Source of the DNA: Dyella sp. SG609
GTDB taxonomy: Bacteria; Pseudomonadota; Gammaproteobacteria; Xanthomonadales; Rhodanobacteraceae
Direction of reading: 5' to 3'
NCBI RefSeq assembly: GCF_012275375.1
Contig: NZ_JAAZQJ010000010.1
Location: forward strand, 1-64,000
DNA: 64,000 bases
Shown: piece by piece, positions 38,232 to 47,161 of the stretch
How the letters are laid out: each line of letters begins with the position of its first letter
Position numbering within the stretch: the first letter of the stretch is position 1
Notes under the pieces: model-generated
Database searches by the model: none
What the model was told of the DNA's origin: nothing
The model's input: only the letters and a program-made list of their open reading frames with translations
Position numbers and translations under genes: made by a program

Positions 38232-40256
38232 TCAATCGCGTGAAGACGGTGATGGCGGGCGGGCCTGCGTGGCGGCGTCGGCGGCGAGGGTGGCCCGCAG
38301 GTGCGCCATTTCGTGCTCCCAGTAATGCTGGTGCGCCAGCACCCAGGCATGCAGTTTAGGCATGCCGCGGGACGGCTGGGATGGTGCCGGAAGCGTCCGC
38401 CAATAATCCAGGTGCGCCAGGCCTTGCCGGGCGTAGCCGTGGGCGCCGAGCGTGGCGGCCTGTTCGAGCGCGGTGGCGGGGCCGGGTTCTTCCGCCAGGG
38501 CATGGTTGAAGGCTTGCAGGGCGGCGTCGGGGTCCTGGCGGGCCAGCTCGAGCATGCCCTGGAGGTGCTGCATGTCCTGGCGGCGGCCAGGGATGACTGA
38601 CCAGTTGGGGTTGCGGCGGCCGGCGTCGATAAAGCTTTGCGCGGCGTCGAGATCCAGGCCTTCGCAGCTGTGGCTGGCGGCCATGTCGATGGCGGTATTG
38701 AGCCAGTCGAAGCCGAGCGTGCCGCCATTTTTTGCGGTGGACAGCGCGCGGCGCAGACCGTCCAGCGCGGCGGGGCTGGCGGGGCCGAAGCGGCATTGCG
38801 CGCCGATCAGGTTTACCGGAATCTGCAGATCGTCGGGGTGCGTGGCCATGGCCATGGTCAGGCGCGCCGCCGCCAGGTGGGGCTTGTCATGCTCCATCTG
38901 GTACTGCGCAGCTGCCGCCTGGGCGCGGGCCGACGTCGGATTGAAGGCGGCCCAGATCTGTGCCTGGAGATAGCCGTCGCCCCAGATGCCGGCGCGCTGG
39001 TAGGTGAGTGTTGCCAGCGCAAACAATATCGCCATGCCGGCGCAACGGCGCAGCCATGGCAGCGGACCCGGCATGCCGAGCGCCACGCCCAGCGGCCAGA
39101 ACAGCAGCAGCGCGGGCAGGTAGTTGCGGTGCTCGTAGTACAGCTCCAGCGGCAGCCAGGTGCTTTCGAGCAGATGGCCGGCGAAATAGAACAGGATGGC
39201 GAGCGAGAGCGCCGGCCAGCGCCTGCGTGTGGCGATCGCGAAGACGATCAGCGCCGCGATCAGCAGTATGCAGGGCAGGGTGGTCCACGGCTGCAGCCAG
39301 CCGGTGGATGGAGCGAAGGCATCGGTGAACAGGCCCAGGGTGGAGTCTTTGAGCAGCACCAGCATGCCGAGGTAGTCGCCGAGTGCGCGGGCTTCGGAGA
39401 GCAGCCGCTGGCCCATGGTCCAGCTGCGCAGCAGCGGCGTGCCGTGGATATAGCCGGGAATGCCCGCGATCATCCATGCCAGCAGAGCGGCTGAAGGCAG
39501 GGCGAGCAGCACGGCGACGCCGAGCTTGAGGCGGCGGCGCGCAGGTTCCGAAGGCATCGGCTGTGCAGGCGCCAGCACCAGCCACTCCACCAGCAGCACC
39601 AGCAGCGGAAGCAGAGCGCCGTTGCCTTTGGCCAGCGTGGCAAGCAGGGTGCCGCCGCCGATCGCGAGCAGCATGCCGAGCGTGCCGCGCTTGATATGCC
39701 CTTGTTGCAGGGCGCTGCGTGCCTGCATCCAGCCGAGCAGGCCGAGCAGCGTAAACGTCGCCGGCAGCATTGCTTCGCGCTGCACCACATAGAGCGTGGT
39801 CGACACCAGCAGCGGATGCAGCAGCCATGCGCCGGCGCCGATCAACGCGGCCACGCGTGCAGGTGTCACGGCCAGCTTGAATTCGCGCCCGAGCCGCGCC
39901 AGCGCCAGGTACAGCAGCAGGCCGTTGAGCAGATGGATCAGTACATTGGTGCGCTTGAACGGATACGGCGGTGCCGGCCATTCGCGCGTATCGATCAGGA
40001 ACGAGGCCAGCGTCAGCGGCCGGCCGGTCGGGTCAGCCGTGCCGGAGGTGAGATAGCGCGCGAGGGTGTCGGCGCGGTGGATCGGTCCGGTGGCACCGAT
40101 ATCCGGCAGGTTGCCGAAATCGTCGAACAGGAAATCGCCGCTCAATCCCGGGCGATAGGCCAGCCACGCCGCGGCGAGCAAGGCGACGAGGGCGAGCAGC
40201 GTGGAAAGGCGTTGCAGCCTGGCGGGAGAGTGTCGGCTGGAAATGGGAGCGCTCAC
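38232..40256 (-). CDS. TMTC-like membrane glycosyltransferase with C-terminal helical repeats (first of tandem pair)
   Basis: This product has 674 residues and the same plan as its downstream neighbour. A membrane domain carries FLFDDFGNL, TGRPLTLASFLID, RTNVLIHLLNGLLLY, AKGNGALLPLL and YEHRNYLPALL. A soluble, Ala-rich helical repeat region follows, from about residue 425 to the end. The start is a GTG at 40256; no strong ribosome-binding site is seen. It lies 118 bases downstream of a pilin gene with a weak terminator between, so read-through from the pilin promoter could supply it. Glycosyl donor and acceptor are unknown. Confidence 0.72.
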   Translation of the reverse strand: MSAPISSRHSPARLQRLSTLLALVALLAAAWLAYRPGLSGDFLFDDFGNLPDIGATGPIHRADTLARYLTSGTADPTGRPLTLASFLIDTREWPAPPYPFKRTNVLIHLLNGLLLYLALARLGREFKLAVTPARVAALIGAGAWLLHPLLVSTTLYVVQREAMLPATFTLLGLLGWMQARSALQQGHIKRGTLGMLLAIGGGTLLATLAKGNGALLPLLVLLVEWLVLAPAQPMPSEPARRRLKLGVAVLLALPSAALLAWMIAGIPGYIHGTPLLRSWTMGQRLLSEARALGDYLGMLVLLKDSTLGLFTDAFAPSTGWLQPWTTLPCILLIAALIVFAIATRRRWPALSLAILFYFAGHLLESTWLPLELYYEHRNYLPALLLFWPLGVALGMPGPLPWLRRCAGMAILFALATLTYQRAGIWGDGYLQAQIWAAFNPTSARAQAAAAQYQMEHDKPHLAAARLTMAMATHPDDLQIPVNLIGAQCRFGPASPAALDGLRRALSTAKNGGTLGFDWLNTAIDMAASHSCEGLDLDAAQSFIDAGRRNPNWSVIPGRRQDMQHLQGMLELARQDPDAALQAFNHALAEEPGPATALEQAATLGAHGYARQGLAHLDYWRTLPAPSQPSRGMPKLHAWVLAHQHYWEHEMAHLRATLAADAATQARPPSPSSRD

Positions 40257-40321
40257 GGCAGGCGTAGGGATTCGTTCGTCGCGGACGGCACCCAGCGGTG
40301 GCGTCGCAGCTTACAGACAAG

Positions 40322-40348
40322 CGAAGGGCCGCGCGAGGCGGCCCTTCG
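40322..40348 (-). terminator. Hairpin downstream of the pilin gene
   Basis: CGAAGGGCCGC pairs with GCGGCCCTTCG around GCGAG, 27 bases past the pilin stop. On the minus strand only a weak T-rich stretch (CTTGTCTG) follows. It probably ends most pilin transcripts while allowing some read-through into the TMTC-like genes. Confidence 0.65.
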
Positions 40349-40374
40349 ACAACACATGCAACAGCGCGCAGCGA

Positions 40375-40812
40375 TTAGTTGCGGCAGCTGGACGGCACGA
40401 ACTTCGTGTCGACGGTGTTGGCCTTGCACTTCCAGGTGGTGCTGCCGGCGGTGGTGGCGGACGACAGGATCAGGATCTTGCCGTTGATCTTGCTGTTGGC
40501 CTTCAGGCCGTACTTGATCTGGATCTGGCCCTGGGTGGTGGTGCCATCGACCGAAACCACGTAGTTGCCGGAGATCGCGGTGGCAACCGGCAGACCAGCG
40601 GAGGCCTGGGTGGTCGGGAACACGCCGTAGTTGCTGTAGTACTCGGCCAGCGCGGTCTTGGAAGCGTCGGCCAGGCTCAGGCCTTCAGAAACCTGCGAAC
40701 GGATGGTGTAGTCCTGGTAGGCCGGGATGGCGATGGCGGCCAGGATGGCGATGATCGCGACCACGATCATCAGTTCGATCAGGGTGAAGCCCTTCTGCAC
40801 AGTCTTCTTCAT
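40375..40812 (-). CDS. pilA: Type IV major pilin
   Basis: The 145-residue prepilin has a short leader MKKTVQKG, cleaved before Phe. The hallmark FTLIELMIVVAIIAILAAIA helix with Glu5 of the mature protein follows. The C-terminal region has a Cys pair (WKCKAN and PSSCRN) that would form the D-loop disulfide. It is processed by PilD and assembled by PilB/PilC. A ribosome-binding site AGAGGAA is close to the start. A sigma-54 promoter lies about 130 bases upstream. Ser/Thr-rich stretches (GTTTQ, SSATTAGSTT) are possible O-glycosylation sites. Confidence 0.97.
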   Translation of the reverse strand: MKKTVQKGFTLIELMIVVAIIAILAAIAIPAYQDYTIRSQVSEGLSLADASKTALAEYYSNYGVFPTTQASAGLPVATAISGNYVVSVDGTTTQGQIQIKYGLKANSKINGKILILSSATTAGSTTWKCKANTVDTKFVPSSCRN

Positions 40813-41153
40813 GGTGGTTCCTCTGTTTTGGTTAGCTAACCGTAGTGATGCCCCCTGAGCCCCAGTCCCGAATCCCCCTAGGCGGGATTGGTCCCCATAA
40901 CTTGCGGTCAGGAACGACCAGGAAGCTCGCGGTAGATGGATGCAGCTTGCATGCCATTTTTACCGCGGCGGTATTGCCGCATACAGCCAGGGTCAGGGAT
41001 TGTGCAAGGCATCACGAATAGTCACAAGCGAAGGTTCTTGGACGATCCGAATGCCTGAAAACGTGATCTCGATAACCTGCGGATTACCAGCCGAAATGGG
41101 GCGGAAAGTGACAATTTTTGTCGTTGTCGCCGGCCGCCCCAGTCACTGTGTGA
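40813..41153 (-). other. 341-base region between the two pilin genes
   Basis: It carries the sigma-54 promoter of the downstream pilin (40941-40956) and a leader of about 115-120 bases. The leader includes the palindrome GGTTAGCTAACC at 40834-40845, next to the ribosome-binding site. The distal part, up to 41153, is less GC-rich than the genes and would suit activator (PilR-like) sites. No gene is supported. Confidence 0.5.
40941..40956 (-). promoter_or_regulatory. Sigma-54 (-24/-12) promoter of pilA
   Basis: The minus strand reads TGGCATGCAAGCTGCA, against the consensus TGGCACGnnnnTTGCA: two mismatches in the twelve defined positions, with the essential GG and GC at correct spacing. It lies about 130 bases upstream of the pilin start. 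RpoN/PilR control of pilA is known in Pseudomonas and Xanthomonadales. Confidence 0.8.
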
Positions 41154-41585
41154 TCAACGGCACAGAGAGGGCAGGTAACGGCGGTCGAGCGTGCTCTGGC
41201 TGCAGGTCCACGTGATGCTGCCTGCATGAGTGATCGGCGAAAGCACCAGCTGCTGGGTGCGGATAGCGGCATTCGAGCTCGGGCCGTTGTAAGCAACGTG
41301 GATCGCGCCGCCGGTAGCGTCAACGCTCGATACGTACCTACCCGTAATCTGCGTAGCTTGCGCTAGGCCTGCGGAGGCATTGCTCGGCGGAAACTGCCCC
41401 GTATTAGAGACGTAATCCCAAATGGCCGACTTGGCACCGGCCGAAAGGTTTATGCCTTCAGCCACCTGGGCGCGGATGGCGTAATCCTGGTAGGCCGGAA
41501 TGGCGATCGCCGCCAGGATGGCGATGATCGCGACCACGATCATCAGTTCGATCAGGGTAAAGCCCTGGGCTGTCGTGCGAGACAT
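41154..41585 (-). CDS. Second type IV pilin
   Basis: The 143-residue prepilin has leader MSRTTAQG, then the same FTLIELMIVVAIIAILAAIA core with Glu5. It ends in a Cys pair (WTCSQS and PSLCR). The N-terminal half is nearly identical to the neighbouring pilin, but the head domain differs strongly, as with alternate or second major pilins. It has its own sigma-54-like promoter. Third-position GC is lower in the head region than in neighbouring genes, which fits rapid diversification. It may be an alternative major subunit or a minor partner. Confidence 0.95.
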   Translation of the reverse strand: MSRTTAQGFTLIELMIVVAIIAILAAIAIPAYQDYAIRAQVAEGINLSAGAKSAIWDYVSNTGQFPPSNASAGLAQATQITGRYVSSVDATGGAIHVAYNGPSSNAAIRTQQLVLSPITHAGSITWTCSQSTLDRRYLPSLCR

Positions 41586-41617
41586 GGTAAATCCCCCTGT
41601 GGATACACTCCGGGGGT

Positions 41618-41633
41618 AGCACGTCCCGTACCA
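41618..41633 (-). promoter_or_regulatory. Sigma-54 (-24/-12) promoter of the second pilin
   Basis: The minus strand reads TGGTACGGGACGTGCT, two mismatches to TGGCACGnnnnTTGCW with GG and GC correctly spaced. It lies 33-48 bases upstream of the pilin start codon, so the leader would be only about 20 bases. Confidence 0.7.
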
Positions 41634-41677
41634 ATCTTAACGCGCTACGTCTATGTCAGCTGGAGCTGTGATTGCCG

Positions 41678-43018
41678 TCACGTCGGGCCAGTTTGGACGG
41701 CCGTCCGCCGGGCGATCGCCAGGCGGACCAATTGCGAGGCGCCATAGGCGGCCAAGAGTAGTTCGATGCCACGGAACGGGATCGAATAGCGCGGCTCTGC
41801 CTGCAGGATCGAATAGACCAGGGTGACGAACGCTGCCATGGCCATGATGACGATCAGTATCGGGTCCGCCTGCCTCCGGTGCAGCCAAGCCGCGATACAG
41901 CCGATCAGCATGAACAGCATCAGCACCGGATTGAGCGCATAGCATACCGATACGATCACGCGCAGCGGCAGCTTGTCGTAGAACGGCGAATAAGTCGTGG
42001 GATAGACATAGATATCGCCAGCGCCGACACGGATGCTCCAGCCCCACAGCAACGCCGGCTTGCTCAGATACCAGGCGATGTAATGGCCCGGCGCTGCGGA
42101 CATCCGTTGGGCCATCGAGCTGAGGCCCTGTCCGGGATGTTCCTGGACAAGCCGGATCTCGGAACCCATCAGTCCAAGCTTTTTGGTAGCTTCTGCATCG
42201 TGATCCACCGCATAGCGATAGAAGTTGTCGTGATAGTCCGGCCAGGAGCCTTGCACCAGATTCATCGCAGCACGGCTACCGGAGGACGCTCCTCCCACTT
42301 GCACGTTGCGGAGTCCCCAGCAAAGCGGCAGCAGCAACGCTGATAGAGCCAAGGTTGCCAGCAGTCGCCTCGGCGCGCGGTTCATCATCCAGAGCAGCAG
42401 TGCCAGACACGGCGCAAGTGGAATCGCCATCGCATTGGTGAGTGCAGCCATGCCGAACAGCAGGCCAGTGAGGGCCATCAGCCATCCGCTGCCGCGGCGC
42501 AAGGCCACGCTGAGCACGCATAACGCGGCCGCGATCAGAAAGCCGAACAGCGTTTCGGTGAGGGCGAAGCCAGTGATGGTGATGCTGTGCGGCCAGATCG
42601 CCATGAGCACGCCAGCGCCGGCAAGCCAGCGCGTCGACAGCCACGTGCGCGCAGCGCTCATTAGCATCATCACCGTAAGCGCGCCAAGCAGCGCTTGTCC
42701 GACCAGCAGGTTCAAATACCAGCGGGGAAACTCGCCAAACGCAGCAATCCATGAAGCCAGGAACACCGGATAGCCCGGATCGCGAAAGCCGTCGCTCATC
42801 ACCTGCGGGGCATCGGTTTTGGCCATTGAGAATACGCCGTGGTGCAGCAGGTTCCAGGCGTAGTAGTAGTACTCGAGTGCATCGCTGCGTATGGGCGTGT
42901 TGACCATGGCGTGCGTCACGTAATACCAGCGCAACACAAAGGCAAGCAGCCCGATGCCGGCCAGCAGAAGAATCCATGCGCGCGAGGATGCCTGGGTCAT
43001 GCCCATCGCTGCCTTCAT
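41678..43018 (-). CDS. ArnT/PMT-like GT-C membrane glycosyltransferase
   Basis: The 446-residue protein has about ten membrane helices. An early periplasmic-loop motif SDALEYYYYAWNLL contains the acidic residue typical of GT39/GT83 enzymes, and FRDPGYPVFLASWIAAFG is also typical. Such proteins take a sugar from a polyprenyl-phosphate donor. Starts at 43054, 43018 and 43000 are in frame; 43018 is a compromise. Codon third positions are noticeably less GC-rich than in the surrounding genes, suggesting a different history. It is 92 bases upstream of the second pilin on the same strand, so it may belong to the same glycosylation function. Confidence 0.75.
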   Translation of the reverse strand: MKAAMGMTQASSRAWILLLAGIGLLAFVLRWYYVTHAMVNTPIRSDALEYYYYAWNLLHHGVFSMAKTDAPQVMSDGFRDPGYPVFLASWIAAFGEFPRWYLNLLVGQALLGALTVMMLMSAARTWLSTRWLAGAGVLMAIWPHSITITGFALTETLFGFLIAAALCVLSVALRRGSGWLMALTGLLFGMAALTNAMAIPLAPCLALLLWMMNRAPRRLLATLALSALLLPLCWGLRNVQVGGASSGSRAAMNLVQGSWPDYHDNFYRYAVDHDAEATKKLGLMGSEIRLVQEHPGQGLSSMAQRMSAAPGHYIAWYLSKPALLWGWSIRVGAGDIYVYPTTYSPFYDKLPLRVIVSVCYALNPVLMLFMLIGCIAAWLHRRQADPILIVIMAMAAFVTLVYSILQAEPRYSIPFRGIELLLAAYGASQLVRLAIARRTAVQTGPT

Positions 43019-43085
43019 GCCTGTGCCGCCCCTGTCCACACCCTGAGAACCCACGATCCTCAGCGCTCAGCCCCCAAAACGCAAA

Positions 43086-44816
43086 TCACCTCACCCCCAG
43101 CATCCACCGCTTGACCACCGGCGTCACAACCAGCGCAACCACGGCAGCCCCCAGCCCCAGCCACACCATCTGCTGGAACAGCGACCCATACTTCGCCGCC
43201 GCCACCGCCATGTCGATCTGCCCGTCCGCCGGCACGTCCAGTGCGGCGAGCTTGCCCAGGATCGAGGCCAGCTGTTCGGAGAACGAGGTGCCCAGCCACC
43301 ACGCGCCCATCATCAGGCCGGCTACCTGCGGCACGGACAGCTCAGTGACGGCCGAGAGGCCGATCGGGGCAAGGGCTACTTCGCCCATCTCGATCAGCAG
43401 ATAGGCCAGCGCGATCCACCACACGCTGCCGAGCGCGCCGGAAGCCGGGTCCGGGTTGCCCATCAGCAAGGGGATAAAGGCAAGGCCGGCGAAGGCCAGG
43501 CCGATCGCGCTCTTGGCGGGCTTCGACGGATTGAGTCCATGGCGTTCCAGGAACGGCCACAGCCACGCGGCAATCGGCGCCAGCAGCACGATAAAGAGCG
43601 GGCCCAGGTAGGTGAGCGAGCTGGCCGTCTGCGGCAGCACGATGCAGTCGCGCACGATAAAGACCACGCCCATCAGGGTGAGGCCGCCGAGTAGCAGGCC
43701 GGGCAGGCGGCCGCCGCGCAGGCGCAGCGCGAGCGCCACCAGGAAGGGGCTGAGCACCAGGGGCAGGGTGGACCACGGCACCGGGTGGCCTTCGCGGATC
43801 ACCAGGGCGGGGAACAGGTCCTTGGTCAGCATGCGGTCGTTGAACAGCACCCAGGAGCCGTAGGTCTGCTCGTACAGGGTGAAGAACAGCAGGCACACCG
43901 CCACGAAGAACACGCAGGCCAGCATGTGCTGGCGCTGCACCCTGGTGCAGCGCGCGGTGACGTACCAGGCCAGCCAGCCCAGCCACGCCACCATCGTGGC
44001 CACCTGCAGCCACAGCACGGCGTTGCCCAGTTGCATCAGCGCCCACAGCGCCGGCAAGGCGAGCGCCGCGCACAGATAGATCGCCCATTCCACCGTCAGC
44101 GGGCCGAACAGCCGGCGCCGCAGCGCTGCCGGATCCGGCGGCTCCGCATGGCCCTGCAGGTATTTCTGGCCGGTGAGGAACACTGCCAGGCCCGCCAGCA
44201 TGCCGATGCCCGCCGCGCCGAAGCCATAGCTCCAGCCATAGCGCTCGCCCAGATAGCCGCAGATCAGCGCCGAGAACAGCGCGCCCACATTGATGCCGGC
44301 ATAGAACAGCGTGAAACCCGAATCCAGCCGCGGATCGCCGTCCGCATACAGCTTGCCCACCACGGTGGAAATATTCGGCTTGAGAAAACCCACGCCGCTG
44401 ATGATCAGCGCGAGCGACAGATAGAACACGCTCAGCGCGAACAGGTCGCGATGCACCACGCCATCCGGCCCCACCGTGGCCGCATGTCCTTCCACCGCCA
44501 TGCCCAGATGCCCCAGGCACAGCAGCACGCCGCCGAGCAGCACCGCCTTGCGCATGCCCAGGTAGCGGTCGGCCAGGATGCCGCCCAGCACCGGCGTGGC
44601 GTAGACCAGGCCGCCGTAGGCGCCGAGCACCGACAGGCTTTCCGCGTCGGTAAAGCCGTGGTGCTTGATCAGGTACAGCGCCAGCAGCGCCTTCATTCCG
44701 TAGAACGAAAAACGCTCCCACATCTCGGTGAAGAAGCAGACGTACAGGCCCTTGGGATGGCCGAACAGCTCGTCGCGATCGAGCATGGCCGCAAGGGCGG
44801 GATGGGTGGATGCCAT
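43086..44816 (-). CDS. POT/PTR-family proton-dependent oligopeptide transporter
   Basis: The 576-residue protein has at least twelve, probably fourteen, membrane helices. It has the POT proton-coupling motif ExxERFxxYG, seen as EMWERFSFYGMKALL near residue 30, and the family signature FSALICGYLGERYG region. It should import di- and tripeptides with protons. The ATG at 44816 is chosen because the extra residues to 44879 contain no family match. A TATACT -10-like box lies at 44843-44848 on this strand. The divergent neighbour is a secreted S9 peptidase, which would supply small peptides. Confidence 0.9.
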   Translation of the reverse strand: MASTHPALAAMLDRDELFGHPKGLYVCFFTEMWERFSFYGMKALLALYLIKHHGFTDAESLSVLGAYGGLVYATPVLGGILADRYLGMRKAVLLGGVLLCLGHLGMAVEGHAATVGPDGVVHRDLFALSVFYLSLALIISGVGFLKPNISTVVGKLYADGDPRLDSGFTLFYAGINVGALFSALICGYLGERYGWSYGFGAAGIGMLAGLAVFLTGQKYLQGHAEPPDPAALRRRLFGPLTVEWAIYLCAALALPALWALMQLGNAVLWLQVATMVAWLGWLAWYVTARCTRVQRQHMLACVFFVAVCLLFFTLYEQTYGSWVLFNDRMLTKDLFPALVIREGHPVPWSTLPLVLSPFLVALALRLRGGRLPGLLLGGLTLMGVVFIVRDCIVLPQTASSLTYLGPLFIVLLAPIAAWLWPFLERHGLNPSKPAKSAIGLAFAGLAFIPLLMGNPDPASGALGSVWWIALAYLLIEMGEVALAPIGLSAVTELSVPQVAGLMMGAWWLGTSFSEQLASILGKLAALDVPADGQIDMAVAAAKYGSLFQQMVWLGLGAAVVALVVTPVVKRWMLGVR

Positions 44817-44965
44817 GGGCGTGCCGGACTGCAAAAACGCCGAGTATAGCGAGCGCGGGCCGCCCGGTGCCCGCTGCAAGTACCCGTCGTGCTGCGTTAT
44901 TCCTTGCGTCGCGTGGCGGGGCCTCTGTACCGTCTGCGCTTCGTTCCACCGAGGGAATCCTGCCC

Positions 44966-47050
44966 ATGAAGCCCCTGTTTGCCGCGCTGGCCTTGTCGCT
45001 GGCGGCGTCCTCCGCCGTCGCGGCCGAAGTCGAGAACCACTCGCCGCATCCGTTCAATATCCGCGACCTGGTGATGATGGACCGCGTCGGCGATCCGCAG
45101 CTGTCGCCGGACGGCCGCTACGCGCTGTACACCGTGCGCAGCACCGACTACGCCGCGAACAAGGGCGTCACCGCCATCTACCTGCTGGACCTGCAGCAGG
45201 GCGGCAAGCCGCGCAAGCTGGTGGACAAGGGTTCCTCGCCGCGCTGGGCGCCGGATGGCGCGTCGTTCTATTACCTGGCGGCGAAGGACGGCGTGTCGCA
45301 GCTGTGGCGCTGGGGTTCCAGCGAATCGAAGGCGGGGCTGTTCGGCAAGACCGCTTCGGCGCCGGCGCAGGTGACGCACACGCCGGTCGACGTCAATGCC
45401 TTCGTGCTGTCGCCCGACGGCAAGCAGGCGCTGATGAGCTTCGACGTCTTCACCGACTGCAACGACCTGGCCTGCACCAAGGAGCGGCTCGACGGCCGCG
45501 AAGCCGACAAGTCCACCGGCACGGTGTACGACAAGCTGTTCGTGCGCCACTGGGATACCTGGGCCGACGGCCGCCGCGCGCAGCTGTACATCGCGGACCT
45601 GGGCAGCGATGAGGCGCCGCGCCTGCTCAGCCGCGGCATCGACGGCGACGTGCCCAGCAAGCCGTTCGGCGGCGACGACGAATTCAGCTTCTCGCCCGAC
45701 GGCCGCACCGTGTATTTCGATGCGCGCATCGCCGGCAAGACCGAGCCGTGGTCGACCAACTTCGACGTCTACAGCGTGCCGGCCGACGGCTCCGCCGCGC
45801 CGAAGAACCTCACCGCCGCGAACCTGGCCTGGGATGCGTTCCCGGTGGCGTCGCCCGACGGCAAGACGCTGTACTACCTGGCCATGAAAGAACCCGGTTT
45901 CGAAGCGGACCGCTTCGCCATCACCGCGCTGGACCTGGACAGCGGCCAGAAGCGCGAAGTCGCGCCCGACTGGGACCGCTCGGCCGGCGCGCTGAAGATT
46001 TCCGCCGACGGCAAGACGCTGTACGCCGGCGCCGACGACCACGGCCAGCATCCGCTGTTCGCCATCGACGCGGCTACCGGCAAGGTGCGCACCCTGGTCA
46101 CCGACGGCGCCGTCGGCGGCTATTCGCTGGGCAAGTCCAGGCTGCTGCTGCAGCGCGACGACTTGAAGCATCCGGCCGACCTGTACACCGCCGACCTGCA
46201 GGGCAAGGGCCTGAAGCAGGTGACCCGCTACAACGAGCAGCGCCTGAAGAATGCGCAGATGGGCGATGCCGAGTTCTTCACCTTCAAGGGCTGGAACAAC
46301 GAGCCGGTGCAGGGCTATGTGGTGAAGCCGGCCAATTACAAATCCGGCCGCAAGTATCCGGTGGCCTTCATCATCCATGGCGGCCCGCAGGGCGCCATGG
46401 AAAACGCGTGGAGCTATCGCTGGAATCCGCAGACCTATGCGGGCCAGGGTTTCGCCGTGGTCACCATCAACTTCCACGGTTCCACCGGCTACGGCCAGGC
46501 GTTTACCGATTCGATCTCGGGTGACTGGGGCGGCAAGCCGCTGGACGACCTGAAGGCCGGCTGGAAGAGCGCGCTGTCGAAGTACAGCTTCCTCGATGGC
46601 AACCGTGCCTGCGCGCTGGGTGCGAGCTACGGCGGCTTCATGGTGTATTGGATCGCCGGCGTGTGGAACGAGCCGTGGAAGTGCCTGGTCGACCACGATG
46701 GCGTGTTCGATACGCGCTCGATGTACTACGCCACCGAAGAACTCTGGTTCGAGGAGAAGGAAAACGGCGGCACGGCCTACGACCATCCGGAGAACTACGA
46801 GAAGTTCAATCCGCTGAACCACGTGAAGGATTGGCGCGTGCCGATGCTGGTGGTGCACGGCGGCAAGGACTTCCGCATTCCGGATACGCAGGGCCTGGGC
46901 GCGTTCACCGCGATGCAGCGCCGCGGCATTCCCAGCCAGTTCCTGCACTTCCCCGACGAGAACCACTGGGTGCTGAAGCCGCAGAACAGCGTGCAGTGGC
47001 ACGAGACGGTCAACGCCTGGCTGAAGCAATGGACGGCGCCATCTAAATAA
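44966..47050 (+). CDS. Secreted S9-family peptidase (DPP/acylaminoacyl-peptidase-like)
   Basis: The product has 694 residues with a signal peptide MKPLFAALALSLAASSAVAA. A beta-propeller of repeated LSPDG/FSPDG units spans about residues 40-430, followed by a hydrolase domain. The triad is Ser554 in GASYGGF, Asp635 in HGGKDFRIP and His667 in DENHW. It should release small peptides in the periplasm. GAGGGAA lies upstream of the ATG at 44966. It is divergent from the peptide transporter gene, with 149 bases between them, suggesting a shared peptide-utilisation role. Confidence 0.92.
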   Translation: MKPLFAALALSLAASSAVAAEVENHSPHPFNIRDLVMMDRVGDPQLSPDGRYALYTVRSTDYAANKGVTAIYLLDLQQGGKPRKLVDKGSSPRWAPDGASFYYLAAKDGVSQLWRWGSSESKAGLFGKTASAPAQVTHTPVDVNAFVLSPDGKQALMSFDVFTDCNDLACTKERLDGREADKSTGTVYDKLFVRHWDTWADGRRAQLYIADLGSDEAPRLLSRGIDGDVPSKPFGGDDEFSFSPDGRTVYFDARIAGKTEPWSTNFDVYSVPADGSAAPKNLTAANLAWDAFPVASPDGKTLYYLAMKEPGFEADRFAITALDLDSGQKREVAPDWDRSAGALKISADGKTLYAGADDHGQHPLFAIDAATGKVRTLVTDGAVGGYSLGKSRLLLQRDDLKHPADLYTADLQGKGLKQVTRYNEQRLKNAQMGDAEFFTFKGWNNEPVQGYVVKPANYKSGRKYPVAFIIHGGPQGAMENAWSYRWNPQTYAGQGFAVVTINFHGSTGYGQAFTDSISGDWGGKPLDDLKAGWKSALSKYSFLDGNRACALGASYGGFMVYWIAGVWNEPWKCLVDHDGVFDTRSMYYATEELWFEEKENGGTAYDHPENYEKFNPLNHVKDWRVPMLVVHGGKDFRIPDTQGLGAFTAMQRRGIPSQFLHFPDENHWVLKPQNSVQWHETVNAWLKQWTAPSK

Positions 47051-47056
47051 TGCGGC

Positions 47057-47143
47057 GCAGGTTGGGGTGAGCCGCAGGCGAACCCCAACCTGCGCTTCGT
47101 CGACACCTGCGTTGGGGCTCGCCTCTGGCTCACCCCAGCCTAC
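47057..47143. repeat. Pair of inverted GTAG-type REP palindromes
   Basis: Unit one (47057-47089) has GCAG in place of GTAG; unit two (47111-47143) is its reverse complement with three changes. Both match the REP unit at 9076-9108. The pair fills the gap between the converging S9 peptidase and corA genes, beginning six bases after the peptidase stop. It may act as a two-way terminator. Confidence 0.85.
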
Positions 47144-47161
47144 GGCGGTCGTGATCGGCAG

